Shown piece after piece: positions 42,434 to 52,660 of a DNA stretch of 64,000 nucleotides. A program made the translations under genes and the position numbers. Within the stretch, counting starts at the first letter, position 1. Each line of letters begins with the position of its first letter. Source of the DNA: Echinicola pacifica DSM 19836 (GTDB lineage: Bacteria; Bacteroidota; Bacteroidia; Cytophagales; Cyclobacteriaceae). The notes beneath the pieces were generated by a model. That model did not search any database, was not told where the DNA came from, and was given only the letters and a program-made list of their open reading frames with translations. Location of the stretch: assembly GCF_000373245.1 (NCBI RefSeq), contig NZ_KB890760.1, forward strand, positions 1 to 64,000. Direction: 5' to 3'.

Positions 42434-43135
42434 CTTTTCTAGCTGCTTTACCAATACCGATAAGTCCTTCGGGTAGGGAGCATCGACGCTTATCGTCTCT
42501 CCATCCGTCCCACCAAAACTAATCGACTTGGCATGCAGCGCAACACGTTGCATAATAGGAAGCTCTTCTGTTCCCATTTTTAGGTTAAATCGTCTTTTTA
42601 AATCAGAAAGATATAAAGGCTTGCCACCATACATCTCATCTCCGCAGATCGGCGCATTCATATAAGATAGGTGTACCCTGATCTGATGAAGGCGCCCCGT
42701 TACCGGCTTGCATTCCACTAAGGTATGCGCCGAATACGTCTTTAGCGTCGTGAAGTAGGTCGTTGCAGGCTTGCCTTTGAGACTGATCTTTGCGATACCT
42801 TTATTGGTCGCAATTAGGTTTCTGTCCACTAATAAGTGATCATACTCCTGTAGTCCCTCTACCACAGCATGGTAAATTTTCGAAACTGTCCTGTTTTCAA
42901 ACTGGATCGCAATATTTCTATACGCGTCCGGATTTTTTGCAATTACCAAACATCCTGATGTTTCCTTGTCTAATCGGTGACACACCTGGGCATCTGGCGT
43001 GTGACTTTTTGCCAAGTGAAGGATGTTTTGTCTTTCATGCCTGTCGTCTAAGGTCGATAGGTATGGAGGCTTATTGATGACTAAATAGTCATTATTTTGA
43101 AATAAGATCAGTTCCTCAAAATCTACTTTTTTCAT
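42425..43135 (-). CDS. RluA-family pseudouridine synthase
   Basis: RNA uridine isomerase. The catalytic motif HRLDKETSGCLVI (Asp in HRLDKETSG) lies near residue 75, with IHKPP-type opening NDYLVINKPPYLST and the RLHQIRVHLSYMNAPICGDEMYGG motif near 146. At 236 aa it lacks an S4 domain, as do the short RluA, RluC-like and TruC enzymes. It could modify rRNA or tRNA. Monocistronic, between the ribosomal cluster promoter and the histidine kinase gene. Confidence 0.9.
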   Translation of the reverse strand: MKKVDFEELILFQNNDYLVINKPPYLSTLDDRHERQNILHLAKSHTPDAQVCHRLDKETSGCLVIAKNPDAYRNIAIQFENRTVSKIYHAVVEGLQEYDHLLVDRNLIATNKGIAKISLKGKPATTYFTTLKTYSAHTLVECKPVTGRLHQIRVHLSYMNAPICGDEMYGGKPLYLSDLKRRFNLKMGTEELPIMQRVALHAKSISFGGTDGETISVDAPYPKDLSVLVKQLEKSL

Positions 43136-43235
43136 ACCGCCTGGCTTACTCCTTCTGAATTTTAAGGTGCAAAACTAACTAATCCCTGAGTAGTATGAAA
43201 GAAGTTGTAGGAATATTATTGCTGTCGTAGCGTTT

Positions 43236-44294
43236 TTATTTCTTCTGAGTATCAGGATGTTTTTCCGCAATTAACGAAAAACTAAACATAGAACCCTTGC
43301 CCAATGTGGAGCTTACCGAAATTTTGCTCTTATGCCCCTCCAAAATATGCTTGACAATCGCCAAACCTAATCCTGTGCCTCCCATTTCCCTAGACCGACT
43401 CTTGTCCACACGGTAGAAGCGTTCAAAAATTCGCTTGATGTCCTCTGGCGGAATCCCAAGCCCATTGTCTTTGATGTCTATGATGAGGTTATTCTTCGAT
43501 GATTTGATCGAGACCTCAGCCTCCCCGCCTTCATGATTGTACTTGATGGCATTGGAGATTAAATTTTGGCAAACTCTATAGATCTTGTCCCGGTCTCCAC
43601 GGGCAAGATAGTTTTTTTCGGGATTGAAATTTAATTTTAAGGTGATATTTCGCTTTTCTGCCTTATGCTCTAGGTCCTCCATTACTTCTTCTAGGAGCCT
43701 CACCATATTGAATACCTCAAAATTGAATTTTACTACTCCGCTTTCCATTTGGTTGAGCGTAAGCAGATCCTGTACCAGATGGTCTAGGGCATTGAGGCTC
43801 TTAGCAGCTCTTTTGAGGAACTTATCCCGGACATTTACATCGTCCACCGCTCCATCCAATAAGGTGTGCACATAGCCCTGTGCTGCAAATATTGGCGTCT
43901 TTAACTCATGTGATATGTCTGCAATGAATTCCCTGCGGAAGGCTGCGTTTTTCTGCAAGGTTTCGATTTCCTTGTTTTTGGCTATTGCGTAGGAATTAAT
44001 CGTACTATTGATTTTCCGCAGGGGGGAGATAGAGGTTTTTTTGGGCTTTTCAGCTATGGAATTCAAATCCTTTTTCTGGATCTTCTCCAAAGCCGTATAG
44101 ATATTGCTGATTTCTTTAAAAATAAGAAACTCCAAGGTAATATTGGTCAGTAAATAGGAAATGGCCATCGTCAGTCCCCATGAGACCGTGAGTAGCATGG
44201 GAGTGGCGTCCTTAGTCAGTGACAGGAAAGCCACGGTAAGTACTGAAATGGCAAAGGCTAATACAAGTGATATTCCCCTGGAAGTGGTAAGCAT
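43236..44294 (-). CDS. PhoR-like sensor histidine kinase
   Basis: Membrane sensor kinase. Two N-terminal hydrophobic segments (about residues 8-27 and 33-58) are followed by a linker helix, the phospho-acceptor His129 in FIADISHELKTPIFAAQG, and the ATPase domain with the N box NLISNAIKYNHEGG, G1 DNGLGIPPEDIKRIFERFYRVD and G2 GGTGLGLAIVKHI. Length 352 aa. It lacks a large periplasmic domain, so it may sense membrane or intracellular signals. It lies 3 bp after the response regulator, with which it pairs. Confidence 0.9.
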   Translation of the reverse strand: MLTTSRGISLVLAFAISVLTVAFLSLTKDATPMLLTVSWGLTMAISYLLTNITLEFLIFKEISNIYTALEKIQKKDLNSIAEKPKKTSISPLRKINSTINSYAIAKNKEIETLQKNAAFRREFIADISHELKTPIFAAQGYVHTLLDGAVDDVNVRDKFLKRAAKSLNALDHLVQDLLTLNQMESGVVKFNFEVFNMVRLLEEVMEDLEHKAEKRNITLKLNFNPEKNYLARGDRDKIYRVCQNLISNAIKYNHEGGEAEVSIKSSKNNLIIDIKDNGLGIPPEDIKRIFERFYRVDKSRSREMGGTGLGLAIVKHILEGHKSKISVSSTLGKGSMFSFSLIAEKHPDTQKK

Positions 44295-44297
44295 GTG

Positions 44298-44987
44298 TTA
44301 ATTATTATCGAACTTATATCCCACACCTTTCACCGTGGTGATATAGTGGTCACCTATTTTCTCTCTCACTTTTCGGATATGTACATCCACCGTCCTGGCA
44401 AGCACAAATACATCTACGCCCCAGATATTCTGTAAAAGCTCATCTCTGCTGAATACCATATTGGGATTCTTGGCCAGGAAGTAGAGTAATTCGAATTCCT
44501 TCTTAGGTAAAGTGATCGTTTTGCCTGCCTGATCGATGGTGAAGCTGCTTCTATCAATCGTAAGATCCTTGATTTTGATTTGGGATACTTCCTGCTCTTT
44601 CTTGGATTCCCGGCGGAATAAAGCCGCAATTCGGCTCATTAAGGCCCTAGGCTTGATCGGTTTGGTGATATAATCATCCGCTCCCACATCAAATGCCGCC
44701 ACCTCGGAATATTCCTCAGAGCGTGCCGTTAGGAAAATAATAAAGGTGTTTTTCAGCTCTTTGATATCCCTGATTTGCCGGCAGGTTTCCACCCCATCTT
44801 GATTGGGCATCATGATATCTAGGAGGATTACATCTGGATTGAAGGTTTTGGCGGTTTGTACCCCCTTGATGCCGTCACCCGCTGAGGCTACTTCATACCC
44901 CTCCTTCTCGAGGTTATAAGTTAAGATTTCAATAATATCTGGTTCATCATCGACTACCAGAACTTTGATTTTCGGTTTGTCACTCAT
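44298..44987 (-). CDS. OmpR/PhoB-family response regulator
   Basis: Two-component regulator. The receiver domain has the acidic pair at DDEP (residues 13-14), the phospho-acceptor Asp57 in DVILLDIMMPNQDG and the Lys in DDYITKPIKPRALMSRI near 108. The winged-helix output domain ends with TVDVHIRKVREKIGDHYITTVKGVGYKF. Length 229 aa. It precedes the kinase gene by 3 bp. The target genes are not known. Confidence 0.93.
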   Translation of the reverse strand: MSDKPKIKVLVVDDEPDIIEILTYNLEKEGYEVASAGDGIKGVQTAKTFNPDVILLDIMMPNQDGVETCRQIRDIKELKNTFIIFLTARSEEYSEVAAFDVGADDYITKPIKPRALMSRIAALFRRESKKEQEVSQIKIKDLTIDRSSFTIDQAGKTITLPKKEFELLYFLAKNPNMVFSRDELLQNIWGVDVFVLARTVDVHIRKVREKIGDHYITTVKGVGYKFDNN

Positions 44988-45137
44988 TAGACTTTGCCTG
45001 TTTAGGTTGCTTTAAAACACCGCTAATTTAGAAAAAGTATCAAAAGAAATGAGTTTATCTGGTTAAAATCGCCAGCTAAAGTGGGTATTATTTTGGATCA
45101 TTCCATCCTTATTACCTAATTGTTAAAGCAATATTAC

Positions 45138-45926
45138 CTATCGATTACGTAAGCCCTTCACCTGTGTTATCTCCATGTTAAGCGAGCCTACCACCAAGTC
45201 GGCTTCCACTTTCACGGGAATCCTGTTTTTGTCATTGGTAATCCACATTTTGATGGGATTTTCTCCACTGAATAATTTATTGCTCGGCATGATAGGGGAC
45301 AGGACGATCGTTTCAAAATCCCCGATTTTTGTGGAGATCGTTTCCCGGCCTTCATAGATCAGCTTTAGGTTATAAGTCTTCTCGTCAAAAAATCCCTTTA
45401 CGGTGAGGATGTCCCCCTTGCGGTAAAGCCTGAAGTCAACATGGCGGGTATAATAAAATCCACTCACCAGATCCTGGATCCCGGATTCGATAATAAATTC
45501 TTTCTCGCTTTTAATGTTTTTATTGTCCCTGTCATATTCCTTTACCGTCGCAGTCTTGGCTTTATGGTCTATGTCGATCACCTCGTGCTTGCGATATCCA
45601 CCTTCCTCTATATGACGAAAAGACCGGTATGGGATGTTTTTAGTGGTGTCCATATAGGTGCCCCAATTGTCCTTCACCTTAAATAAGCTGAATATACTTA
45701 GGGTCTTGCCATAGACATCGATCTTATAGGTCGGCCGGCCATTGATCTTATGAATGTCATCATCGATGATCATCTTTGCCTCAGCGGCATTAAAAAACAA
45801 ATACTTTACCTTAAACGTTAACTCTTCGCCTTGCTGATAGGGCGGGGACAAATATTGAGCGTGAGCGCCCGTAAGTGGAAGGGCGGTCAGCAGGATAATT
45901 GTAAATAGTATTTTTAGCAAGGGCAT
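45138..45926 (-). CDS. DUF3108 secreted protein
   Basis: Exported protein of unknown function. A signal peptide (about residues 5-23, ending GAHAQ) is followed by a beta-rich domain with the DUF3108 features [21 protein letters not shown] near 32 and a C-terminal [21 protein letters not shown]. Length 262 aa. Members are common in Bacteroidota and Proteobacteria and are probably periplasmic or outer-membrane linked. The gene is divergent from recA. Confidence 0.8.
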   Translation of the reverse strand: MPLLKILFTIILLTALPLTGAHAQYLSPPYQQGEELTFKVKYLFFNAAEAKMIIDDDIHKINGRPTYKIDVYGKTLSIFSLFKVKDNWGTYMDTTKNIPYRSFRHIEEGGYRKHEVIDIDHKAKTATVKEYDRDNKNIKSEKEFIIESGIQDLVSGFYYTRHVDFRLYRKGDILTVKGFFDEKTYNLKLIYEGRETISTKIGDFETIVLSPIMPSNKLFSGENPIKMWITNDKNRIPVKVEADLVVGSLNMEITQVKGLRNR

Positions 45927-46114
45927 ATATAGATTTGTTACTTTATTTATTCCAATTTCAAAAGTTATACCAAACAGACTATCGCCATGCCGTACAAATT
46001 TCTAATTTAATAAAACAAGACAACAAAACAATGCTTATCATGAAAGTTGATATTCAGCGGTCGAATGTTTACTTTCACATAATATTTGCAAACAAAGATT
46101 CTATAGATATACGT

Positions 46115-47143
46115 ATGAGTGAAAATACAGAAAAGCTAAAAGCCCTCCAGCTTACCATTGATAAGTTGGAGAAAACCTACGGTAAGGGTACCGTGATGAA
46201 GCTCAGTGATAATAAGGTAATGGACGTACCATCCATCTCCACCGGTTCTCTGGGGCTCGATATGGCATTAGGAATAGGAGGGGTGCCCAAAGGAAGAATC
46301 ATCGAAGTGTATGGGCCGGAATCTTCTGGTAAGACCACGCTGGCGATGCACTGTATTGCTGAGGCGCAGAAAAAAGGAGGCTTAGCGGCCATCGTCGATG
46401 CCGAGCACGCATTCGATAAGTCGTATGCCGAAAAACTGGGGATCGATACGGAAAACCTGCTGATCTCTCAGCCGGATAATGGGGAGCAAGCACTCGAAAT
46501 TGCCGAGCACCTGATCCGCTCTGGCGCTATTGATATTATTGTGATTGATTCCGTAGCTGCTCTAGTGCCTAAGGGCGAGCTAGAAGGTGAAATGGGAGAT
46601 AGCAAAATGGGCCTTCAGGCAAGATTGATGTCTCAGGCCTTGAGAAAACTTACCGGTGCAATCCATAAGTCTGGCTGTGCCTGCATCTTCATCAACCAGC
46701 TAAGGGATAAAATCGGGGTGATGTTCGGAAGTCCCGAAACTACCACCGGTGGTAATGCCTTGAAGTTTTACGCCTCTGTAAGATTGGATATCCGTAGGAT
46801 AGGCCAAATCAAGGAGAGCGCAGACAATATCCTCGGTAACCGTACCAAAGTAAAGGTGGTCAAAAATAAAATGGCTCCCCCTTTCAAAGTGGTGGAATTT
46901 GACATTATGTACGGTCAGGGGATCTCCAAAGTAGGGGAGATTATCGATCTGGGAGTGGAATTTGAAATTGTGAAAAAAGCCGGTTCCTGGTTCTCGTATG
47001 AAGGAAATAAGCTAGGACAAGGACGTGATGCAGTGAAAAATCTCCTTTTGGATAATCCTGAATTGATGGAAGAACTAGAAGTGAAGATTAAAGCCAAAGC
47101 GGGCCTGGGTGGAGCAGTGGAAGAAGAACCAGTAAAAGAATAA
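46115..47143 (+). CDS. recA: recombinase A
   Basis: DNA strand-exchange ATPase for recombination and repair. Walker A is GPESSGKTT (from residue 67), Walker B is [12 protein letters not shown], and the DNA-binding loop region [16 protein letters not shown] with [19 protein letters not shown] are clear. The ATG at 46115 gives 342 aa and the standard N-terminus; the frame is open 60 codons further upstream but that part has no RecA similarity. A hairpin terminator follows at 47172. Confidence 0.97.
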   Translation: MSENTEKLKALQLTIDKLEKTYGKGTVMKLSDNKVMDVPSISTGSLGLDMALGIGGVPKGRIIEVYGPESSGKTTLAMHCIAEAQKKGGLAAIVDAEHAFDKSYAEKLGIDTENLLISQPDNGEQALEIAEHLIRSGAIDIIVIDSVAALVPKGELEGEMGDSKMGLQARLMSQALRKLTGAIHKSGCACIFINQLRDKIGVMFGSPETTTGGNALKFYASVRLDIRRIGQIKESADNILGNRTKVKVVKNKMAPPFKVVEFDIMYGQGISKVGEIIDLGVEFEIVKKAGSWFSYEGNKLGQGRDAVKNLLLDNPELMEELEVKIKAKAGLGGAVEEEPVKE

Positions 47144-47171
47144 TACAATACCTCAAGATTGATTTATTGCA

Positions 47172-47205
47172 AAGGGCATCCTGAATATCAGGATGCCCTT
47201 TTTAG
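47172..47205 (+). terminator. terminator of recA
   Basis: Perfect 13-bp stem AAGGGCATCCTGA / TCAGGATGCCCTT with a 3-nt loop, followed by T's. Confidence 0.9.
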
Positions 47206-47394
47206 TTTTATATGATGCGGATGATCCGCAAAATGAATCGAATAATCCGCCTGTATAATATCCACTTATTAGGATAATGAAGTGAGGCCCTGTGAGACAG
47301 GATGAGAGGCTGGAAGACTAGAAAGTGTCAGCTTGTTAGGGCGGGACATTGGCTTGAAGTTTCTTCTTATGGCCTTGTCATTTTGTGCCGCCTG

Positions 47395-48642
47395 TCAATT
47401 TGTTCTAATCGCTTCCACAGGATCCATTCGTGCAGCCATCGCGGCGGGGATGGCCCCTGACAGCATCCCAATGACCGTCGAAAGCCCAAGCCCAAGGATG
47501 ATATTATTGGCAGACATGAAAATCTCTAATGAACCAAAGGGCACAAAGGTGAAAGCAAAGACCATCATTAAGCCTGTGAGACCACCTATGATACTAAGGA
47601 AGGTGGATTCGAATAGGAATTGCAATAAAATAAAATAGTTTTTGGCACCAAGGGACTTCTGGATACCGATGATATTGGTACGCTCACGGACGGAGACAAA
47701 CATGATATTGGCTATCCCAAATCCTCCTACGAGAATAGAAAATCCGCCAATCACCGCTCCTGCAATACTGATAACGTCAAATACCGCTCCGATGGCATTT
47801 TGAATAAACTCCGATTTGTTTAAGGCAAAACTGTCCACTTCTATAGGTTTTAGGCCTCTTTTTCCTCGAAGAAGGCCTGTCATTTCATTTTCCAAGGCGA
47901 CCAATCCTTTGTCGCTGTCGCTGCCTTTGGCGGCGATGGTGGGCTCTATTCCCCAGCGACCCATATAGAACATCTTTCCAAAAGCGCCAAATGGGATCAA
48001 GCAGGCATTGTCCTTGGAAGGAAGGTCAAATAAGCCTTCTCCTTCTTCCTCCAATAAGCCGATCACCACGAATTTCTGCCCTTTAATTTTAAGTTCCTTA
48101 CCTATGGCCGTGCCTTGGGGGAAGAGGGCAGCGGCTATTTTGGCTCCAAGAATGGTGACATTCCGTGAGGCAGAGATCTCTAATTCGGTGAAATATCGCC
48201 CATCCATCACAGGAACATCATAGACTTCCTGATGGTCAAACACCACCCCTTGCAGGTCAGCGCCTTCAAAGGAACTGCTGCCCCTTTTGAGCGTCGTATT
48301 GGCGGAGGCAGAAATGGTGATCGCTTCCGCGTTCTTCAGCCGCTCCTTGAGATATACGAATTCCCCATAAGTCCCCGGGGGTCGACGGAAATACTTCCAC
48401 CAGGGGTATTCGCCAGGCCCGTTAGAAAATGGGAACCTATCCACTCTTAATACGTTAGTTCCTAAGAATGAGAAGCTGGACTTTATATTCTTCTCCAATG
48501 AATCAACCATTGTAAATACCGCTATAATCGCAAAAATACCAATGGTTACACCCAATAATGATAATACTGTTCGTGTAAGGTTAGACCTCAACGCTTGTAT
48601 CGCAAACCTAATACTCTCCAAAATCTGTCTAACAACCACCAC
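47395..48642 (-). CDS. MacB/FtsX-type ABC transporter permease
   Basis: Inner-membrane permease with the MacB topology: one N-terminal helix (SLLGVTIGIFAIIAVFTMVDSL near residue 30), a large periplasmic MacB_PCD-like domain (about 55-275), then three C-terminal helices in the FtsX domain (GGFGIANIMFVSVRERTNIIGIQKSLGA). Length 415 aa. It starts at GTG (two GTG codons in a row; no nearby ATG). No ATPase or membrane-fusion gene is next to it, so its partner must be encoded elsewhere. Divergent from queA. Confidence 0.88.
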   Translation of the reverse strand: MVVVRQILESIRFAIQALRSNLTRTVLSLLGVTIGIFAIIAVFTMVDSLEKNIKSSFSFLGTNVLRVDRFPFSNGPGEYPWWKYFRRPPGTYGEFVYLKERLKNAEAITISASANTTLKRGSSSFEGADLQGVVFDHQEVYDVPVMDGRYFTELEISASRNVTILGAKIAAALFPQGTAIGKELKIKGQKFVVIGLLEEEGEGLFDLPSKDNACLIPFGAFGKMFYMGRWGIEPTIAAKGSDSDKGLVALENEMTGLLRGKRGLKPIEVDSFALNKSEFIQNAIGAVFDVISIAGAVIGGFSILVGGFGIANIMFVSVRERTNIIGIQKSLGAKNYFILLQFLFESTFLSIIGGLTGLMMVFAFTFVPFGSLEIFMSANNIILGLGLSTVIGMLSGAIPAAMAARMDPVEAIRTN

Positions 48643-48703
48643 TTTTCAAAACTTTAGTAAAAAACTATTTGCCAATATAACTAGAATTCGCTATTATTCT
48701 TAT

Positions 48704-48711
48704 TAACTTTG
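48704..48711 (+). promoter_or_regulatory. -7 box of queA
   Basis: TAACTTTG matches TAnnTTTG in full, about 60 bp before the ATG. A well-spaced TTG was not found. Confidence 0.5.
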
Positions 48712-48769
48712 CGGTTTTTACGACTAAATCGTAAATCAAAATATTCATCATATTTCTATAAAAATACAT

Positions 48770-49819
48770 ATGAAATTATCAGATTTCAAATTCGAAGTTC
48801 CTAAAAAACTCATATCTCTTTATCCACAAGAAAACAGGGATGAATCCCGCCTAATGGTGGTCCATCGCGACACTGGTGAGATTGAGCATAGGATTTTCAA
48901 GGATATTATTGAATATTTTGATGAAGGCGATGTCTTTGTCACTAATAATACTAAAGTTTTCCCAGCCAGACTATATGGTAATAAGGAGAAAACAGGCGCG
49001 AAGATCGAGGTTTTCCTTTTGAGAGAACTTAATCAGGAATTGAGACTTTGGGATGTACTTGTGGATCCTGCTCGTAAAATCCGTGTTGGGAACAAACTTT
49101 ACTTTGGAGACAGTGATTTGGTCGCTGAGGTGATAGACAATACCACTTCTCGTGGCCGTACCATTCGTTTCCTTTTTGATGGTACCGATGAGGAGTTTTA
49201 TAAGACCATAGATACGCTTGGGGAGACCCCTATCCTGAAAGACTTCATCGACCGTAAGGTGGAAGCAGAAGACCGGGAGCGCTATCAGACCATATATGCT
49301 GAGCACGTAGGCGCTGTAGCCGCTCCAACGGCCGGCTTGCACTTCACCCCTCACTTGCTGAAAAGACTTGAGATCAAGGGTGTGGAAGTTTCTCCAATTA
49401 CCTTACATATTGGCTTAGGTACTTTCCGCCAGGTGGACGTGGAAGACCTTACCAAGCACAAGATGGATTCTGAGAATTATAATATCCCGGAAAAAACCGT
49501 CGATTATGTAAATGACGCGCTGGACCAGAAGAGACGCGTTGTCGCTGTGGGGACCACTTCCCTCAAGACCGTGGAATCCTCCGTGACCGCTAGCAATCGC
49601 TTGAAGCCTTCCAGCGGATGGACGGATAAATTCATCATTCCTCCTTATGAGTTCAAGATTGCCAATGCTTTGGTGACTAATTTTCACCTTCCAGAGTCAA
49701 CTTTGCTGATGACCACGGCCGCTTTTGGAGGCTATGATCTGATCATGAAAGCCTACCAAGAGGCGATCAAAGAGAAATATAGGTTCTTCTCCTATGGAGA
49801 TGCCATGTTAATACTTTAA
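48770..49819 (+). CDS. queA: tRNA preQ1(34) S-adenosylmethionine ribosyltransferase-isomerase
   Basis: Queuosine-pathway enzyme that moves the ribosyl part of SAM to preQ1 in tRNA. The opening [18 protein letters not shown], the [23 protein letters not shown] region, [12 protein letters not shown] near 186 and the C-terminal [19 protein letters not shown] are typical. Length 349 aa is normal. Monocistronic, with a terminator just after the stop. Confidence 0.96.
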   Translation: MKLSDFKFEVPKKLISLYPQENRDESRLMVVHRDTGEIEHRIFKDIIEYFDEGDVFVTNNTKVFPARLYGNKEKTGAKIEVFLLRELNQELRLWDVLVDPARKIRVGNKLYFGDSDLVAEVIDNTTSRGRTIRFLFDGTDEEFYKTIDTLGETPILKDFIDRKVEAEDRERYQTIYAEHVGAVAAPTAGLHFTPHLLKRLEIKGVEVSPITLHIGLGTFRQVDVEDLTKHKMDSENYNIPEKTVDYVNDALDQKRRVVAVGTTSLKTVESSVTASNRLKPSSGWTDKFIIPPYEFKIANALVTNFHLPESTLLMTTAAFGGYDLIMKAYQEAIKEKYRFFSYGDAMLIL

Positions 49820-49820
49820 T

Positions 49821-49848
49821 AAAAAAGGCTCTGAAAGGAGCCTTTTTT
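49821..49848 (+). terminator. terminator of queA
   Basis: GGCTC / GAGCC stem (49827-49831 / 49838-49842) with flanking A's and a T-run. Confidence 0.8.
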
Positions 49849-49908
49849 ATTGACCATTATTTCATGGTAGGGTAATATACACATGGGCCCTGTTTCAGAA
49901 TTTATTTT

Positions 49909-49916
49909 TACTTTTG
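49909..49916 (+). promoter_or_regulatory. -7 box of ispD
   Basis: TACTTTTG matches TAnnTTTG in full, 24 bp before the ATG, giving a short leader. Confidence 0.55.
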
Positions 49917-49940
49917 CGCTGAATTAGAGATCGTTGATAT

Positions 49941-50615
49941 ATGAATAAGTCTGCAATAATTGTAGCAGGAGGAAAGGGGACCCGCATGGGCTCACCCATA
50001 CCAAAACAGTATCTAGAGATAGGTGGCAAGCCAGTGTTGATGCATACGCTGGAGGTTTTTTACCAGCTAGATGCCCAGATCAGGCTGATCCTGGTGATCC
50101 CCGAAGTGGATATGGATTTTTGGATAGAATTATGTGACAAGTTCGACTTTGAGATCCCACATCAGCTCGTGGCTGGAGGACCATCCAGGTTCCAGTCTGT
50201 CAAAAATGGTTTAAATGCCATTGCGGACACCCAAGGAGTGGTGGCGATACATGATGGTGTAAGACCCTTCGTGAGCCCTTCAGTGATCGCAGAGAGCTTC
50301 CGGATGGCCTCGCAGTACGGAAGTGCCATAGCTGTGGTGCCGCTAAAAGATTCCATCCGGAAACTGACCGATGAAGGAAAATCCTTCTACCAGGAAAGAC
50401 AATACTTTAGGCTGGTCCAGACCCCACAGACTTTTGACCTGGTTCGTATCAAAAAAGCCTTTGACGTTACCGAACTGCATCATTTTACCGATGATGCCAC
50501 GGTGTTTGAGCATCAGGGATGGCAGGTGCACCTGATCGCAGGGAATGCTGAAAACATTAAAATCACCAGTCCGGAGGATATGGATTACGCGCAGTTTTTG
50601 CTGCTGAAGTCCTGA
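49941..50615 (+). CDS. ispD: 2-C-methyl-D-erythritol 4-phosphate cytidylyltransferase
   Basis: Non-mevalonate isoprenoid enzyme that makes CDP-methylerythritol. The CTP-binding loop AGGKGTRMGSPIPKQYLEIGG starts near residue 9 (AGGKGTRMG, then PKQY), and VAIHDGVRPFVSP near 98 and DDATVFEHQGW near 187 complete the signature. Length 224 aa is normal. Monocistronic. It shows that the organism uses the MEP pathway. Confidence 0.95.
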   Translation: MNKSAIIVAGGKGTRMGSPIPKQYLEIGGKPVLMHTLEVFYQLDAQIRLILVIPEVDMDFWIELCDKFDFEIPHQLVAGGPSRFQSVKNGLNAIADTQGVVAIHDGVRPFVSPSVIAESFRMASQYGSAIAVVPLKDSIRKLTDEGKSFYQERQYFRLVQTPQTFDLVRIKKAFDVTELHHFTDDATVFEHQGWQVHLIAGNAENIKITSPEDMDYAQFLLLKS

Positions 50616-50799
50616 TCCACTTACCGCCATTTTTCGTTGATTAACCGAGTTTTTGTCTCCATTTGCATATTTCCTATAGTCTGGCGCGAGTGGTCTGCTT
50701 ACCTTCGAATATCTTATAACTGATCATCTAAGACTCGGTCGCATCCGAAAGATGAATTTCAGAAGAAAACCGAAAGTGTAACCAAAAACTATTTTAACA

Positions 50800-51594
50800 A
50801 TGGGAAAGTATTATAAAAGTGGAGATGGTGGACGTATGACCACTGGAATGATTGTTTTGGCTGTAGGCTTATTTTTACTGGTACGTAAGATGGGGATTTT
50901 TATCCCTGATTGGATCTTCTCCTGGCCAATGATTTTTGTGGCTGTAGGGATCATCTCCTTGGCTAAACATAATTTTCAAAGTGGTTTTGGGCTCTTTATG
51001 GTGATTTTTGGAGGGTATTTCTTGTTAAAGAAGGAGCTCAATATCCCCCATGAAATCGAAACGTTTCTGATTCCGGCAGGCTTAATCGCCTTGGGTGTTT
51101 TCTTGATGTTGACCAAAGGGAAAAAGGATTATCTCAATTGGTCCGGTATGAATAGTATGGACTATGGCAAGGAACAAGGGATAGGAGGTAGCTCCAAAAC
51201 CAGTGATTCATCTTCCTATTCTGACCTGGGGTCGGCGGGATTTACCACTGAGCAAAATGACCGGGTTTTCTCTCAGGCCTTATTTTGTGGGATTCAGAAG
51301 AGGGTATTGTCCAAAAATTTTATTGGCGGCAAGGTATCCGCTATTTTTGGAGGAACGGAAATTGACCTTACTCAGGCAGAGCTCGGCCCCAATGCGGTAT
51401 TGAATGTTGAGGTGGCCTTTGGTGGCGTCAAGTTAATGATGCCAGCCAACTGGGAGGTCAAAATGGATGTGACCAACGTATTCGCCGGAGTGGAAGACAA
51501 GCGCATGTATCCCCAGCATAGCGAAGAGCAGCCTAAAGTGCTTAGAATAACCGGTACGGTGCTATTTGGCGGATTGGAAATCAAGTCCTTTTAA
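50800..51594 (+). CDS. LiaF-like membrane protein (cell-wall-active antibiotic response family)
   Basis: Membrane protein with two to four hydrophobic segments in the N-terminal half (about residues 15-105, LiaI-LiaF-like) and a soluble C-terminal domain of short beta repeats (AIFGGTEIDLTQAELG; VAFGGVKLMMPANWEVKMD; VLFGGLEIKSF). This is the DUF2154/LiaF type. In Firmicutes LiaF restrains a sensor kinase of envelope stress. Here the next two genes are a LytS-type kinase and a LytTR regulator, 13 bp on, so a comparable role is likely. Confidence 0.82.
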   Translation: MGKYYKSGDGGRMTTGMIVLAVGLFLLVRKMGIFIPDWIFSWPMIFVAVGIISLAKHNFQSGFGLFMVIFGGYFLLKKELNIPHEIETFLIPAGLIALGVFLMLTKGKKDYLNWSGMNSMDYGKEQGIGGSSKTSDSSSYSDLGSAGFTTEQNDRVFSQALFCGIQKRVLSKNFIGGKVSAIFGGTEIDLTQAELGPNAVLNVEVAFGGVKLMMPANWEVKMDVTNVFAGVEDKRMYPQHSEEQPKVLRITGTVLFGGLEIKSF

Positions 51595-51607
51595 GCCCTT
51601 GCCCCGG

Positions 51608-52660
51608 ATGATTAATAATAGATTTGCAAATGGCTTTAAGCAGGCCTGGATCAAAGTATTAATAGGCCTGGTCGTCATTGCTGGCGGCCAGGCTTTATTG
51701 CTTTACCATTATGGACTGAGTCCCTATCGCTCGATTATGGACGCATTGGTCTTTGGGGGACTCTTGGTGGGGGGCTTGTTTTTATTGTCCAATATTTTTC
51801 GATATTACCAACCCGAGGAAAGGAATTATGGGGTGGTCTTATTTCTAGTTATTTTGCTGGCCTTTACCATTGTGTTTGGCGGCAATTTCGCCCTTAGAAA
51901 ACTGGTGACCGATGATCCTATGTACCTGGAGTGGATTGCCTATATATCCTGGCTTCGCCTAGCGTATATGATGCTGATTCTTTCGGGTTTTGCGATATTC
52001 ATGATCGTTGCCGGGCGCCTGGAAGACCAGCTGGCCGCTCATGAGCGCGAGGAGCAGATGGCGCAGCTGTCCAAGGAGGCAGAGCTATATCATCTCCGTC
52101 AGCAGCTTCAGCCCCACTTCCTCTTCAATAGCCTCAACTCCATCAGCGCTTTGCTCAAAAGACAGCCTGAGCAAGCACGTGAGATGATTTTACAGCTGTC
52201 TGAGTTTCTCCGCAGCACTATCCGTAAGAATGACTTGAAATGGGTCACTGTGGCGGAAGAAATCAATACGGTACGTCTATTTCTAAGTATAGAAAAGGTT
52301 AGGTTCGGCCATCGGCTGGAGGTGGATATCGCTGAGGATACCTCCGTGGAGAAATGTATCATCCCACCCTTGCTGATCCAGCCCGTGGTGGAGAATGCCG
52401 TCAAGCACGGGGTGTATGGACTCTTGGGCAAGGTAAAAATAGAGGTGGAGGTGAAGGTGGTCCAAGGCATGATCTTGATCAGCGTTCAGAATCCTTATGA
52501 TCCCAATGGAGTGGCAGAAAGTGGGACCGGCTTTGGCCTGGACTCTGTTCGCCGAAGGCTTTATTTACTTTTTGGACGGCGAGATCTGATTTCCGTATCT
52601 TCGGAGAATGGATTGTTTAGTGTAGTGATGAAAATCCCAATAAGAAATACACTGGTATGA
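51608..52660 (+). CDS. LytS-type sensor histidine kinase
   Basis: Membrane histidine kinase of the HisKA-less PF06580 family. About four hydrophobic helices (residues 12-130) are followed by a coiled coil, the phospho-acceptor His in LRQQLQPHFLFNSLNSISALL near 166, and the ATPase motifs PPLLIQPVVENAVKHG and GTGFGLDSVRRRL. From the ATG at 51608 it is 350 aa; the frame is open upstream but overlaps the previous gene. The stop and the next start overlap (ATGA), so the pair is translationally coupled. Confidence 0.9.
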   Translation: MINNRFANGFKQAWIKVLIGLVVIAGGQALLLYHYGLSPYRSIMDALVFGGLLVGGLFLLSNIFRYYQPEERNYGVVLFLVILLAFTIVFGGNFALRKLVTDDPMYLEWIAYISWLRLAYMMLILSGFAIFMIVAGRLEDQLAAHEREEQMAQLSKEAELYHLRQQLQPHFLFNSLNSISALLKRQPEQAREMILQLSEFLRSTIRKNDLKWVTVAEEINTVRLFLSIEKVRFGHRLEVDIAEDTSVEKCIIPPLLIQPVVENAVKHGVYGLLGKVKIEVEVKVVQGMILISVQNPYDPNGVAESGTGFGLDSVRRRLYLLFGRRDLISVSSENGLFSVVMKIPIRNTLV